This document shows positions 56,964 to 64,000 of a DNA stretch of 64,000 nucleotides, one piece after another. This DNA comes from Rehaibacterium terrae. Its GTDB lineage: Bacteria > Pseudomonadota > Gammaproteobacteria > Xanthomonadales > Xanthomonadaceae. Position 1 is the stretch's first letter. Each line of letters starts with the position of its first letter. The notes under the pieces are model-generated. The model saw only the letters and a list, made by a program, of their open reading frames with translations. It was not told the DNA's origin and did not search any database. The translations under genes were made by a program, and so were the position numbers. The DNA is taken from positions 124,001 through 188,000 of the forward strand of contig NZ_JACHHX010000001.1 of NCBI RefSeq assembly GCF_014202935.1, read 5' to 3'.

Positions 56964-57117
56964 TGCACGGAACTGGGAAACGGGAAATGGGAAATCGGAA
57001 CAGCCGCGGGAGGTCATCGGTCCTCCGGTGTCGCAGGCACGGCCACGCCGGATGCGCTTCCGGTTTCCGATCGAGCGCGCGCAGCGCGCGGCCGATCACC
57101 GATCTCCGGCGCTTTCC
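56964..57117. repeat. Repeat-like insert between hisA and hisF
   Basis: 154 bp with no coding signature. It starts with tandem GGGAAAC/GGGAAAT words (56972-56997) and has a loosely matching reverse copy (CTTCCGGTTTCCGATC, 57057-57072). It separates two genes that otherwise would overlap, and ATGTTGA at 56957 is echoed by ATGCTGA at 57118. Confidence 0.55.
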
Positions 57118-57894
57118 ATGCTGACCCGCCGCATCATTCCCTGCCTCGACGTTCGCGACGGCCTCGTCGTCAAGGGCGTGCGCTTCCGCGATCACGTGAC
57201 GATGGGCGCGATCGAGGACCTGGCCCTGCGGTACCGCGACCAGGGCGCCGACGAGCTGGTGTTCTACGACATCACCGCCAGCCCGCAGGGCCGCAGTGTC
57301 GATCGCGCCTGGGTCGAACGGGTGGCGCGGATCATCGACATTCCCTTCTGCGTCGCCGGCGGCATCCGCTCGGTGGCCGATGCCCGCGATGTGCTCAACG
57401 CCGGCGCCGACAAGGTATCGGTGAACTCGCCGGCGCTGGAGCGCCCCGAACTGATCGCCGAGCTGGCCAGCGAATTCGGCGTGCAGTGCGTGGTGGTCGG
57501 CATCGACTCGCTGCGCGATGCCGACGGCGAGTGGCGTGTGCGCCAGTACACCGGCGACCCCGCCAAGACCCGCGCGCTGGCCCGGCGCACGCTCGACTGG
57601 GTGCAGGAGGCACAACGCCTGGGCGCCGGCGAGATCGTGCTCAACTGCATGGGCGCCGACGGCGTGCGCGGCGGCTACGACATCGAGCAGCTGCGCGCCG
57701 TGCGCACGCGTTGCCGGGTGCCGCTGATCGCTTCCGGCGGCGCCGGTGCGGTCGAGCATTTCATCGCGGTGTTCCGCGAGGCCGATGTCGATGGTGCGCT
57801 GGCGGCCAGCGTGTTCCATGGCGGCGAGATCCGCATTCCCGAACTCAAGGCGCGCCTGCGCGCCGCAGCCATCGAGGTGCGCGATGCGGCCTGA
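57118..57894 (+). CDS. hisF: Imidazole glycerol phosphate synthase cyclase subunit
   Basis: 258 residues, TIM barrel. Catalytic Asp11 ([10 protein letters not shown]) and Asp130 (GIDSLRD) are at their canonical positions. Phosphate loops CVAGGIRS and [12 protein letters not shown] are intact. It uses ammonia from HisH to form IGP and AICAR. The hisIE start lies inside its last codons (11-bp overlap). Confidence 0.98.
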   Translation: MLTRRIIPCLDVRDGLVVKGVRFRDHVTMGAIEDLALRYRDQGADELVFYDITASPQGRSVDRAWVERVARIIDIPFCVAGGIRSVADARDVLNAGADKVSVNSPALERPELIAELASEFGVQCVVVGIDSLRDADGEWRVRQYTGDPAKTRALARRTLDWVQEAQRLGAGEIVLNCMGADGVRGGYDIEQLRAVRTRCRVPLIASGGAGAVEHFIAVFREADVDGALAASVFHGGEIRIPELKARLRAAAIEVRDAA

Positions 57895-58489
57895 GGACAC
57901 CGATCGTCTGGACTGGGACAAGCAGGGCGGCCTGCTGCCGGCCATCGTGCAGGATGCCCTCAGCCGCCGCGTGCTGATGCTCGGCTGGATGAGCCGCGAA
58001 GCGCTCGCGGCGACCTTGAGGGACGGGCGCGTCACCTTCTTCAGCCGCAGCCGGCAGCGGCTGTGGACGAAGGGCGAGACCTCCGGCGACGTGCTGGAAC
58101 TGGTCTCCGTCGAGGCCGACTGCGACGCCGACACGCTGCTGGTGCAGGCGATCCCGCACGGCCCGACCTGCCATCTCAAGCGCCCGAGCTGCTTTCCCAC
58201 CGCGCCAGGCGATTTCCTCGGCCAGCTCGATGCGCTGATCGCCACTCGCGTTCGCGAGCGGCCCGCGGGCAGCTACACCACGCGGCTGCTCGACGCCGGG
58301 CCGCGGCGGATCGCGCAGAAGGTTGGCGAGGAAGGCGTCGAAACCGCGCTCGCCGCGGTGGCGCAGGAGGATGATGCGCTGCTGGGCGAGGCGGCCGACC
58401 TGCTGTTCCACCTGCTGGTGTTGCTGCGCGCGCGCGGGCTGTCGCTGGCCGACGCGATCGCGGTGCTGCAAGCGCGTCATCGCGGCTGA
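57884..58489 (+). CDS. hisI: Bifunctional PR-AMP cyclohydrolase / PR-ATP pyrophosphatase
   Basis: 201 residues, HisI-HisE fusion. The N-terminal cyclohydrolase (1-105) has [30 protein letters not shown] and the zinc cysteines in [10 protein letters not shown] and HGPTCHL. The C-terminal pyrophosphohydrolase (115-201) has [20 protein letters not shown] and [13 protein letters not shown]. It performs steps 2 and 3. It is the last gene of the operon; no clear terminator follows in the 108 bp before the next gene. Confidence 0.97.
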   Translation: MRPEDTDRLDWDKQGGLLPAIVQDALSRRVLMLGWMSREALAATLRDGRVTFFSRSRQRLWTKGETSGDVLELVSVEADCDADTLLVQAIPHGPTCHLKRPSCFPTAPGDFLGQLDALIATRVRERPAGSYTTRLLDAGPRRIAQKVGEEGVETALAAVAQEDDALLGEAADLLFHLLVLLRARGLSLADAIAVLQARHRG

Positions 58490-58597
58490 AGACGCGCCTG
58501 CACGCGCCCTCGATCGCGGCGATGCCGCGTTTGCGGCGGCGCGCTTCCGGTGCCGGTCCGGCGAGCGGATAATCCGGACATTTCCCGGAGCGCGCCG

Positions 58598-60172
58598 ATG
58601 GGCCGGATTTCCCTGTTCCTGTTGCTCGTACTGTGTCTGGCCGGCGCCCGTGCCGAGGAAGCGCGCGGTGTGGTATGGCTGGATCGCAACGGCAACGGCC
58701 AGCGCGACGCTGATGAACCGGGCGTGGCCGGGGTCAAGCTGTCCAACGGCCGCGAGATCGCGGTCACCGATGCCGACGGTAACTACCGCCTGCCGCTGCG
58801 TGCCGGCGTCACGCTGTTCGTGATCAAGCCCGCGCAGTACGCCTTTCCGACCGGTGACGACGGATTGCCGGCGTTCTGGCGGCACCACTTCCCGGACGGC
58901 TTGCCGCCGCTGCGTTACGGCGGCATCGCCGCCGAGACGGCGAACCGCGCCGACTTTGCATTGCGGCCGGAGACGGCGGACGACGGCACGCTGGAGGTGC
59001 TGGTGTTCGGCGACCCGCAGCCGAAGTCGCTGACCGAGGTCGGGTACTACGCCCACGACATCGTCGCGCCGCTGCAACATGACCCGCGCGCCCGGCTCGG
59101 GCTGACCCTGGGCGACGTGGTCGACGACGACCTGTCGCTGTACCCGGCGATGAACGCGGTCACCGCGCGCCTCGGGATCCCCTGGCTGCACGCGGCGGGC
59201 AACCACGACATCGACTTCGACGCCGGCCGTGACGAGGACTCGCTGCTCACCTTCCGCAGCCACTTCGGCCCGGACAGCTTCGCCTGGGAGGAGGCGCGGG
59301 CCAGCTTCATCGTGCTCGACAACGTGGTCTACCGGCCCGGTCAACGGCCGGCGTACATCGGCGGGCTGCGCGAGGACCAGTTCGTCTTCCTCGAGAGCTA
59401 CCTGCCGACGCTGCCGAAAGACCGGCTGCTGGTGGTGGCCGCGCACATCCCGTTCTTCGACCCGGATCCGGCGCGCGAGACGTTCCGCCGCGCCGATCGC
59501 GAGCGGCTGTTCGCGCTGCTGCGCGACTTTCCGCACGTGCTGCTGCTCAGCGCGCACAGTCACAAGCAGCGCCATCACTTCCACGGCCCGGCCGACGGCT
59601 GGCATGGAGCGACGCCGTTGCACGAGTACAACGTCGGCGCCGCCTGCGGCGGCTTCTGGGGAGGGGTGAAGGATGCCGAGGGCATTCCTGCCGCGATGAT
59701 GGCCGACGGCACGCCCAACGGCTACGCGCGGCTGAGCGTGCGTGCCGGCGGCGAGTACGCGCTGCGCTGGTTCGTGGCCCGTGCCCCGGAGGACTACACC
59801 ATCGCCCTGCACGCGCCGAAGGTGCTGCGGCGCGGCGCCTGGCCGGGCGTGCATGTCTGGGCCAATGTGTTCATGGGCAGCGACGGCGACCGCGTCGAGG
59901 TGCGCATCGGCGACGGCGAGTGGCGGCCGATGCAGCGGGTCGAGCGCGCCGATCCGCGCATTCTCGCCGAAAACCTGGCCGACGATGCCGCCGAGGCGCT
60001 GCGCGGCTACGACCGCGTGCCGGAGGCGGAGGTCTCCACCCACCTGTGGCGGCTGGCGCTGCCCACCGATCTGCCGGCCGGCGAGCACCGCATCCAGGTC
60101 CGCGCCTTCGATCGCTGGCGTGGCGAGCTGCGTGCCGAAACCGTCTACCGGCTGGTCGAGGCCGAGCCGTGA
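58598..60172 (+). CDS. Secreted calcineurin-like metallophosphoesterase
   Basis: 524 residues from ATG 58598. A 19-residue signal peptide (ending ARA|EE) is followed by a short Cna-B/SdrD-like beta domain (VVWLDRNGNGQRDADEPG) and the phosphoesterase core, with VFGDPQPK, TLGDVVDD, AAGNHDID, AAHIPFF and SAHSHKQRHH supplying the metal ligands. A C-terminal beta domain (about 400-520) completes the MetallophosN-Metallophos-MetallophosC layout. It hydrolyses an unknown phosphate ester outside the cytoplasm. It overlaps the GDPD gene by 4 bp (GTGA), suggesting a joint role. Confidence 0.92.
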   Translation: MGRISLFLLLVLCLAGARAEEARGVVWLDRNGNGQRDADEPGVAGVKLSNGREIAVTDADGNYRLPLRAGVTLFVIKPAQYAFPTGDDGLPAFWRHHFPDGLPPLRYGGIAAETANRADFALRPETADDGTLEVLVFGDPQPKSLTEVGYYAHDIVAPLQHDPRARLGLTLGDVVDDDLSLYPAMNAVTARLGIPWLHAAGNHDIDFDAGRDEDSLLTFRSHFGPDSFAWEEARASFIVLDNVVYRPGQRPAYIGGLREDQFVFLESYLPTLPKDRLLVVAAHIPFFDPDPARETFRRADRERLFALLRDFPHVLLLSAHSHKQRHHFHGPADGWHGATPLHEYNVGAACGGFWGGVKDAEGIPAAMMADGTPNGYARLSVRAGGEYALRWFVARAPEDYTIALHAPKVLRRGAWPGVHVWANVFMGSDGDRVEVRIGDGEWRPMQRVERADPRILAENLADDAAEALRGYDRVPEAEVSTHLWRLALPTDLPAGEHRIQVRAFDRWRGELRAETVYRLVEAEP

Positions 60173-61071
60173 ACTGGCGCACCCTCACTGGCGCCGCGCC
60201 CGAGGTGATCGCCCACCGCGGTGCCAGCGGCGAGCGGCCCGAGCACACGCTGGCTGCCTATGCCCTGGCCTTGGCGCAGGGCGCCGACGTGATCGAGCCG
60301 GACCTGGTGCCCAGCCGCGATGGCGTGCTGTTCGCCCGCCACGAGCAGTCGCTCGGCCGCAGCACGGACATCTCCCGGCGGCCGGAATTCGCCGCCCGCC
60401 GCCGCGATGACGATTGGTACAGCATCGACTTCGATGCTGCCGAGCTGGACACGTTGCGCGCGGTACAACCCTTCCCCGGCCGCAGCCGGGCGCATGACGG
60501 GCGGCATCCGCTGGTGCGTTTCGCCGATCTGCTGCGCTGGGCGTCGCAGGCGGCCGCGGCCCGCGGCAGGGCGGTGACGCTGTATCCGGAACTCAAGCAC
60601 CCCGCTGAACTGGCGGCGCAGGGTCACGATCCGGTGCCGCCCTTCCTCGACGCCATGCGCGTGCGGCCGCCCGGCGTGGCATTGCGTGTGCAGTGTTTCG
60701 ATGTCGAGGCGCTGCGCCGCGTGCATGAGGCGACCGGGTTGCCCTGTGTGCTGCTGCTGGAAGCCGATGCCGACTGGCGCGGCGCGATCTCCACACATCG
60801 CGACTGGCTGGCCGGCATCGCGCCCGACAAGCGGGCGCTGACCGACAGCGCGGGCCGCGACTCGGAGCTGGTGGCGACCGCGCACGCCGCCGGCCTGCGT
60901 GTGGATGCCTGGACCTTTCGCGACGATGCGGTGGGCGAAGGTTGCGCGGATATCGAGGATGAACTGTGCGCCGCAATGACGCGCGGGGTGGATGGCCTGT
61001 TCTGCGACTTCCCGGCGACCGCGCTGGCGGTCCGGGCGCGCTGCGCCGAACGCGCCGGCCGGGGCGCGTAA
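60169..61071 (+). CDS. Glycerophosphodiester phosphodiesterase family protein
   Basis: 300 residues. The start GTG 60169 overlaps the previous stop (GTGA). The GDPD signature reads VIAHRGASGERPEHTLAAYALALAQGADVIEPDL, with LYPELKHP and VDAWTFRDD. No signal peptide is seen, so it is probably cytoplasmic. It likely splits glycerophosphodiesters into glycerol-3-phosphate and alcohol. Paired with the metallophosphoesterase upstream it may form a phosphate-scavenging unit. A REP lies directly after the stop. Confidence 0.93.
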   Translation: MNWRTLTGAAPEVIAHRGASGERPEHTLAAYALALAQGADVIEPDLVPSRDGVLFARHEQSLGRSTDISRRPEFAARRRDDDWYSIDFDAAELDTLRAVQPFPGRSRAHDGRHPLVRFADLLRWASQAAAARGRAVTLYPELKHPAELAAQGHDPVPPFLDAMRVRPPGVALRVQCFDVEALRRVHEATGLPCVLLLEADADWRGAISTHRDWLAGIAPDKRALTDSAGRDSELVATAHAAGLRVDAWTFRDDAVGEGCADIEDELCAAMTRGVDGLFCDFPATALAVRARCAERAGRGA

Positions 61072-61091
61072 GCGCGGCTGAAGCCGCTGTT
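61072..61091. repeat. REP palindrome between GDPD and peptidase genes
   Basis: The core GCGGCTGAAGCCGC at 61074-61087 matches the 10473 and 43607 copies. It begins 2 nt after the GDPD stop and its edge contains the TAA stop of the convergent C13 peptidase (61090-61092). Confidence 0.75.
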
Positions 61092-62520
61092 ACAAGTCCT
61101 GCCGCGCGGCAGCGGGGGCCTCGCCCCGCGGCGCCGGCACGGTCGGCACGGTCGGCACGAACGCGACCGGCGGCCCGGGCGTGATGCCGTCGCGCCAGGC
61201 GGCCAGCCGCGCGCCGATGCGCTCGCCGACGGCGATCTGCGGGTGCGAGCGCTCGAAACCTTGCGCATGCTCCCAGCCGGCGATCAGTTCGCTGGCGAGC
61301 TCGAAGGCAGCGACGAAATCATGCGTGCGGTTCAGCGCCTCGACGAGGAAGGCGCGGCCGAACCAGGTGATCTCCGATGCCTCGCCGCAGCCGAAGGAGG
61401 GACGGTCGGCGCGGGCGGCGGCGATCACCAGCGTGTCCGGATCGCGCAACGCGTCGATGAAGCCGCCGGCATAGCAGGCCGAGACGACCACCACGCGGTG
61501 GCGGATGCCGGACACGTCCAGTGCCGCGCGCAGATCGTGCGGGCGGAGCTGCTGCATCGGCAGCGGGCCGAGCTGCACCAGCAGCTCGTGTTCCTCGCTG
61601 CCATGTGTGGTGAGGAACAGCAGCAGGATGTCCTCGTCGCGATCCATCCGGTCGCCGATGCGGTGCAGGGCGAGCTGCAGGTTGGCGACGGTGGCCAGCG
61701 GCGCGTGGCCGAAGGTTTGCGGATGGTTGATCAGACCGAGCGTGCGTCCGGCGGCGTCGAAGCGCTGCGAGAACAGCTGCTGCAGGTAGTCGACCTCGTT
61801 GCGGAACACCGATTCATGGCCATCGCCGGCGAAGCCGAGCACGTACAGGTCGATCCTGCCCGGCCGCTGCGGCGACAGGTCGGCCAGGGCGCGGTCGAGC
61901 AGGGCGTCCTGAGCTTCGAGCAGCGCCTGCAGGTCGAGTTGCGGGTGATCGGCTTCGTCCTGCGTCTGGTCCCATTGCGTGTACCAGAACGGAGCCACCG
62001 GGTAGAGCCAGGTCGGCAGCAGCCAGAGCAGCGCACACAGCGACCATGCGCCGATGCGGCGGACGAGACCGGCGCCGGCGGCGAGGTAGCCGATACTGCG
62101 GGCCAGATACGCCAGGCCGACGAGGACGAAACCGGCCTCCAGCACGAGATCGCGCCAGTCGGAATCGGGCAGGGAGTGGCCGGCGAGCAGCAGCACCAAT
62201 GTCGACGGCAGGCTGGCCAGCACGATCAATGCCGCCAGTGTCAGCCACAGGCTCGGGCGGCGCAGCACGGCGGTACCGGACCAGCCGGCCAGCAGTGCCA
62301 GCACGGCATAGAGCGCGTAGTCGGTGATCGCGGACCAATCGAAGTGGCGTGGCGGCGCCGTGGTCGCCGAATCCCAGCCCAGGCCGAGCAGTGCGAACAG
62401 GGCGAAGGCGGCGAAGAACGCGCCGGGGCCGGCGATGGCCGGCAGGTCGCGCGGACGGCGCAGCAGGCCGAGGCTCAGGCCTTGCCGGATCAGGCGCGCG
62501 GGGGATGCGTCGGGGCTCAT
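61090..62520 (-). CDS. Membrane-bound C13 (legumain-like) cysteine peptidase
   Basis: 476 residues. About five membrane helices fill residues 25-190. The cytoplasmic or periplasmic C-terminal part carries the clan CD caspase/legumain dyad: ILLLFLTTHGSEEHELLVQL (His) and HRVVVVSACYAGGFIDAL (Cys), with LYVLGFAGDGHESVFRNEVD as the leading strand. Bacterial members of peptidase family C13 are annotated but little studied; target unknown. It starts 18 bp after mtnC on the same strand, so it may be co-transcribed with methionine salvage. The stop lies within a REP. Confidence 0.85.
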   Translation of the reverse strand: MSPDASPARLIRQGLSLGLLRRPRDLPAIAGPGAFFAAFALFALLGLGWDSATTAPPRHFDWSAITDYALYAVLALLAGWSGTAVLRRPSLWLTLAALIVLASLPSTLVLLLAGHSLPDSDWRDLVLEAGFVLVGLAYLARSIGYLAAGAGLVRRIGAWSLCALLWLLPTWLYPVAPFWYTQWDQTQDEADHPQLDLQALLEAQDALLDRALADLSPQRPGRIDLYVLGFAGDGHESVFRNEVDYLQQLFSQRFDAAGRTLGLINHPQTFGHAPLATVANLQLALHRIGDRMDRDEDILLLFLTTHGSEEHELLVQLGPLPMQQLRPHDLRAALDVSGIRHRVVVVSACYAGGFIDALRDPDTLVIAAARADRPSFGCGEASEITWFGRAFLVEALNRTHDFVAAFELASELIAGWEHAQGFERSHPQIAVGERIGARLAAWRDGITPGPPVAFVPTVPTVPAPRGEAPAAARQDL

Positions 62521-62538
62521 GTGGCGATGGTCGCGGGC

Positions 62539-63237
62539 TCAGGCGGCCGGCTGGATTTCGGCAAAGGACGTTACCCGGCGATGCCCGTGCGCGGCCTCGC
62601 CGGTGCGCGGCTGCGGGTAGTCCTGCGGGCGGTCGAGCAGCACGGTGTCGAGCCCGGCCTCGCGGGCGGCGTCCAGTTCCTCGACCACATCGGACAGGAA
62701 CAGCACCTCGCCGGGCTCGCGGCCGATGGCGGCGAGGATGTTGCGGTAGCTTTGCGCTTCGCGCTTGCCGCCGACCTCGGTGTCGAAGTAACCGGAAAAA
62801 AGCGGCGTGAGGTCGCCGGCCTCGGTGTGGGCGAAGAACAGCCGCTGTGCCGGCACCGAGCCCGAGGAGTACACATACAGCGGATGGCCGGCCGCGTGCC
62901 ACTGCCGCAGCGCCTGCGCCGCATCCGGATAGACATGGGCGTGGAAATCGGCGCCCTCGTAGCCGGCCCGCCAGATCATGCCCTGCAGCGCCTTGAGCGC
63001 GGTGTGCTTGCGGTCCTGGTCGATCCACTGCTGCAGGACCTCGACGATGCACTCGTCCGACGACACCCCGCCGATGTCCAGCGCCGCGGCGTCCAGCCAC
63101 TTGCGCACCTGCGGCTCGTCGCCATGCCGGCGCACGAAGGCGGGCAGGGCGCGGCGGGCGTACGGGAACAGCACGTCCTTGACGAAGGCGATGCTGCTGG
63201 TGGTGCCTTCGATGTCGGTGAGGATCGTTCTTTTCAT
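62539..63237 (-). CDS. mtnC: Enolase-phosphatase (acireductone synthase)
   Basis: 232 residues of the HAD family. MtnC enolises and dephosphorylates DK-MTP-1-P in methionine salvage. The motif I variant DIEGTT (Asp8, Glu10) is diagnostic of MtnC, followed by [14 protein letters not shown] (motif II Ser), Lys in [12 protein letters not shown], and [16 protein letters not shown]. It lies between mtnD and the C13 peptidase; 79 bp separate it from mtnD. Confidence 0.97.
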   Translation of the reverse strand: MKRTILTDIEGTTSSIAFVKDVLFPYARRALPAFVRRHGDEPQVRKWLDAAALDIGGVSSDECIVEVLQQWIDQDRKHTALKALQGMIWRAGYEGADFHAHVYPDAAQALRQWHAAGHPLYVYSSGSVPAQRLFFAHTEAGDLTPLFSGYFDTEVGGKREAQSYRNILAAIGREPGEVLFLSDVVEELDAAREAGLDTVLLDRPQDYPQPRTGEAAHGHRRVTSFAEIQPAA

Positions 63238-63316
63238 TCTGTCCGGGGCGATGTGGCAGGCACGACGTGGTCGTCTGCCGAAGGCTGACGGCTTCCGCCG
63301 CTCCTGCAGGATGCGG

Positions 63317-63874
63317 TCACCCGGCCTGGCCGGGTTCGTAGCGCGGAAACTTCCGCGCGATGTCGGTGCCGGTGAAGTGGCCGACCCAGCCATCCGGCTC
63401 CTTGAAGAAGCGGATGGCGATGAAGCTCGGCTGCGGCCCCATGTCGAACCAGTGCCTGGTGCGGTCGGGCACCGAGATCAGGTCGCCGGCTTCGCACAGC
63501 ACCTCGAACACGCGCTCGTCCGGGTGCAGGGTGAACAGCCCCGAGCCGGCCACGAAGAACCGCACTTCGTCCTCGACGTGATAATGCTCGTCGAGGAACT
63601 TGGCGCGAGCCGCGTCCTTGTTGGGGTTGTCCGGCGCGATGCTGACCACGTCGACCGTGTTGAAGCCGTACTCGGCGACCAGCCGGTCGATGTCGGCGCG
63701 GTAGGCGGCCATCACCTCCTCCGGCGCAGCGCCGGGCACGACCGGCTGCGCAGCTTCCCACTGCTCGAAGCGCACGCCGATGGCGCGTAGCCGCTCGGCC
63801 ATTTCGGCATGGTCGCGGGTCTCGAAGACCGGCGTGGTCGGGTCGCTCTCGGCGAAGATGCGCAGGCGGCTCAT
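63317..63874 (-). CDS. mtnD: Acireductone dioxygenase
   Basis: 185 residues, cupin fold. Metal ligands His97, His99, Glu103 ([12 protein letters not shown]) and His141 (RTRHWFD) match the Klebsiella enzyme (96, 98, 102, 140) offset by one. Depending on the metal (Fe or Ni) it yields the methionine precursor KMTB or an off-pathway product. Its ATG overlaps the mtnB stop (ATGA), so it is coupled to mtnB. Confidence 0.97.
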   Translation of the reverse strand: MSRLRIFAESDPTTPVFETRDHAEMAERLRAIGVRFEQWEAAQPVVPGAAPEEVMAAYRADIDRLVAEYGFNTVDVVSIAPDNPNKDAARAKFLDEHYHVEDEVRFFVAGSGLFTLHPDERVFEVLCEAGDLISVPDRTRHWFDMGPQPSFIAIRFFKEPDGWVGHFTGTDIARKFPRYEPGQAG

Positions 63875-64000
63875 TGGTGCAGTCTCCTCAGGTCCAGTTC
63901 GCAGGCCAGCAGGAAGTCGAAGGCCTCCAGGTGGCGGCGCGCCTCGGCCATGTCGCGGCCCCAGGCGTACAGGCCGTGACCGTCGATCAGGTAGCCCCAC
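63871..64000 (-). CDS. mtnB: Methylthioribulose-1-phosphate dehydratase, C-terminus only
   Basis: The last 43 codons read [20 protein letters not shown], then [20 protein letters not shown] and a final HQ. This matches the C-terminal end of class II aldolase-like MtnB, with the GHGLYAWG motif including a metal-binding His. The rest lies beyond the right edge. mtnB, mtnD and mtnC in this order form the methionine-salvage operon. Confidence 0.9.
   Translation of the reverse strand, partial: WGYLIDGHGLYAWGRDMAEARRHLEAFDFLLACELDLRRLHQ

Noticed and set aside
61090-62520. C13 peptidase as a caspase-like anti-phage effector
   Set aside because: It has multiple membrane helices and sits with metabolic genes; no partner sensor, nuclease or defence gene is nearby.
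63286-63310. REP-like word (CGCCGCTCCTGCAGG) between mtnC and mtnD
   Set aside because: It only partly matches the other REPs and has no clear palindrome, so it is not listed as a feature.

Overview
The window is one stretch of a very GC-rich (about 70% by eye) gammaproteobacterial chromosome. Gene content and order point to the Xanthomonadales/Lysobacterales: a TrpR-family regulator placed directly before hisG in one contiguous his operon, a DUF2007 'pathogenicity-like' protein, a complete mtn methionine-salvage block, and many GCGGCTGAAGCCGC-type REP palindromes. The genus cannot be fixed from sequence alone. No phage, plasmid, transposase or CRISPR locus is visible; this is chromosomal core mixed with lineage-specific cell-envelope genes.

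Layout. 1-8.2 kb: cut DUF2189 membrane protein (-), MFS transporter, a porin followed by a BCCT choline/betaine-type transporter, a transglutaminase-like/TPR protein and a Bcr/CflA drug transporter. 8.3-13.6 kb (-): M2 dipeptidase lipoprotein and the division operon GNAT-minC-minD-minE plus an HExxH protein. 13.8-23.1 kb (+): DesK-like kinase/LuxR regulator pair, SRPBCC protein, a four-gene GldA/GldF/GldG/DUF4340 ABC system, DUF423 and a DNA glycosylase. 23.2-26.0 kb (-): SPFH, ribbon-helix-helix, DUF4177-like, PH-domain and D,D-carboxypeptidase genes. 26.1-36.1 kb: beta-propeller-like protein, purT (+), nuclease-fold lipoprotein, bpt, cytochrome c and ferric-reductase-like flavocytochrome, then an adaptor/FtsX-permease/ATPase export set (-). 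37.2-41.9 kb (+): TonB receptor and secreted amidohydrolase. 41.9-45.0 kb: DUF2007 protein, tesB, a 21-bp minisatellite inside a REP-bounded palindrome, AmpD-like amidase, small hydrolase, tRNA-Pro(CGG). 45.1-48.4 kb: hisS and an enlarged histidine ammonia-lyase homologue. 48.4-50.3 kb (-): diguanylate cyclase. 50.4-58.5 kb (+): hisR-like regulator and hisGDCBHAF-hisIE. 58.6-61.1 kb: metallophosphoesterase and GDPD. 61.1-64 kb (-): mtnB-mtnD-mtnC and a membrane C13 peptidase.

How genes work together. HisR, hisG-hisIE and hisS cover histidine synthesis and charging. A palindrome sits exactly between the -35 and -10 of the hisR promoter and is the obvious operator. Most his genes are coupled by 4-bp ATGA overlaps, but two junctions (hisB/hisH and hisA/hisF) have been opened by non-coding repeat elements. 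At both, the sequence around the downstream start codon is duplicated on either side of the insert, as a target-site duplication would look. The SPFH operon promoter overlaps two GATATC-centred palindromes one helical turn apart, and the operon itself encodes a ribbon-helix-helix protein, which suggests autoregulation.

The most notable observations are the repeat insertions in the his operon, the two candidate operators, the REP-bounded minisatellite, a gene whose C-terminus is built from repeat DNA, the N-terminally extended MinD, and the ammonia-lyase with a large insert. No clear anti-phage or other wholly new system was found.
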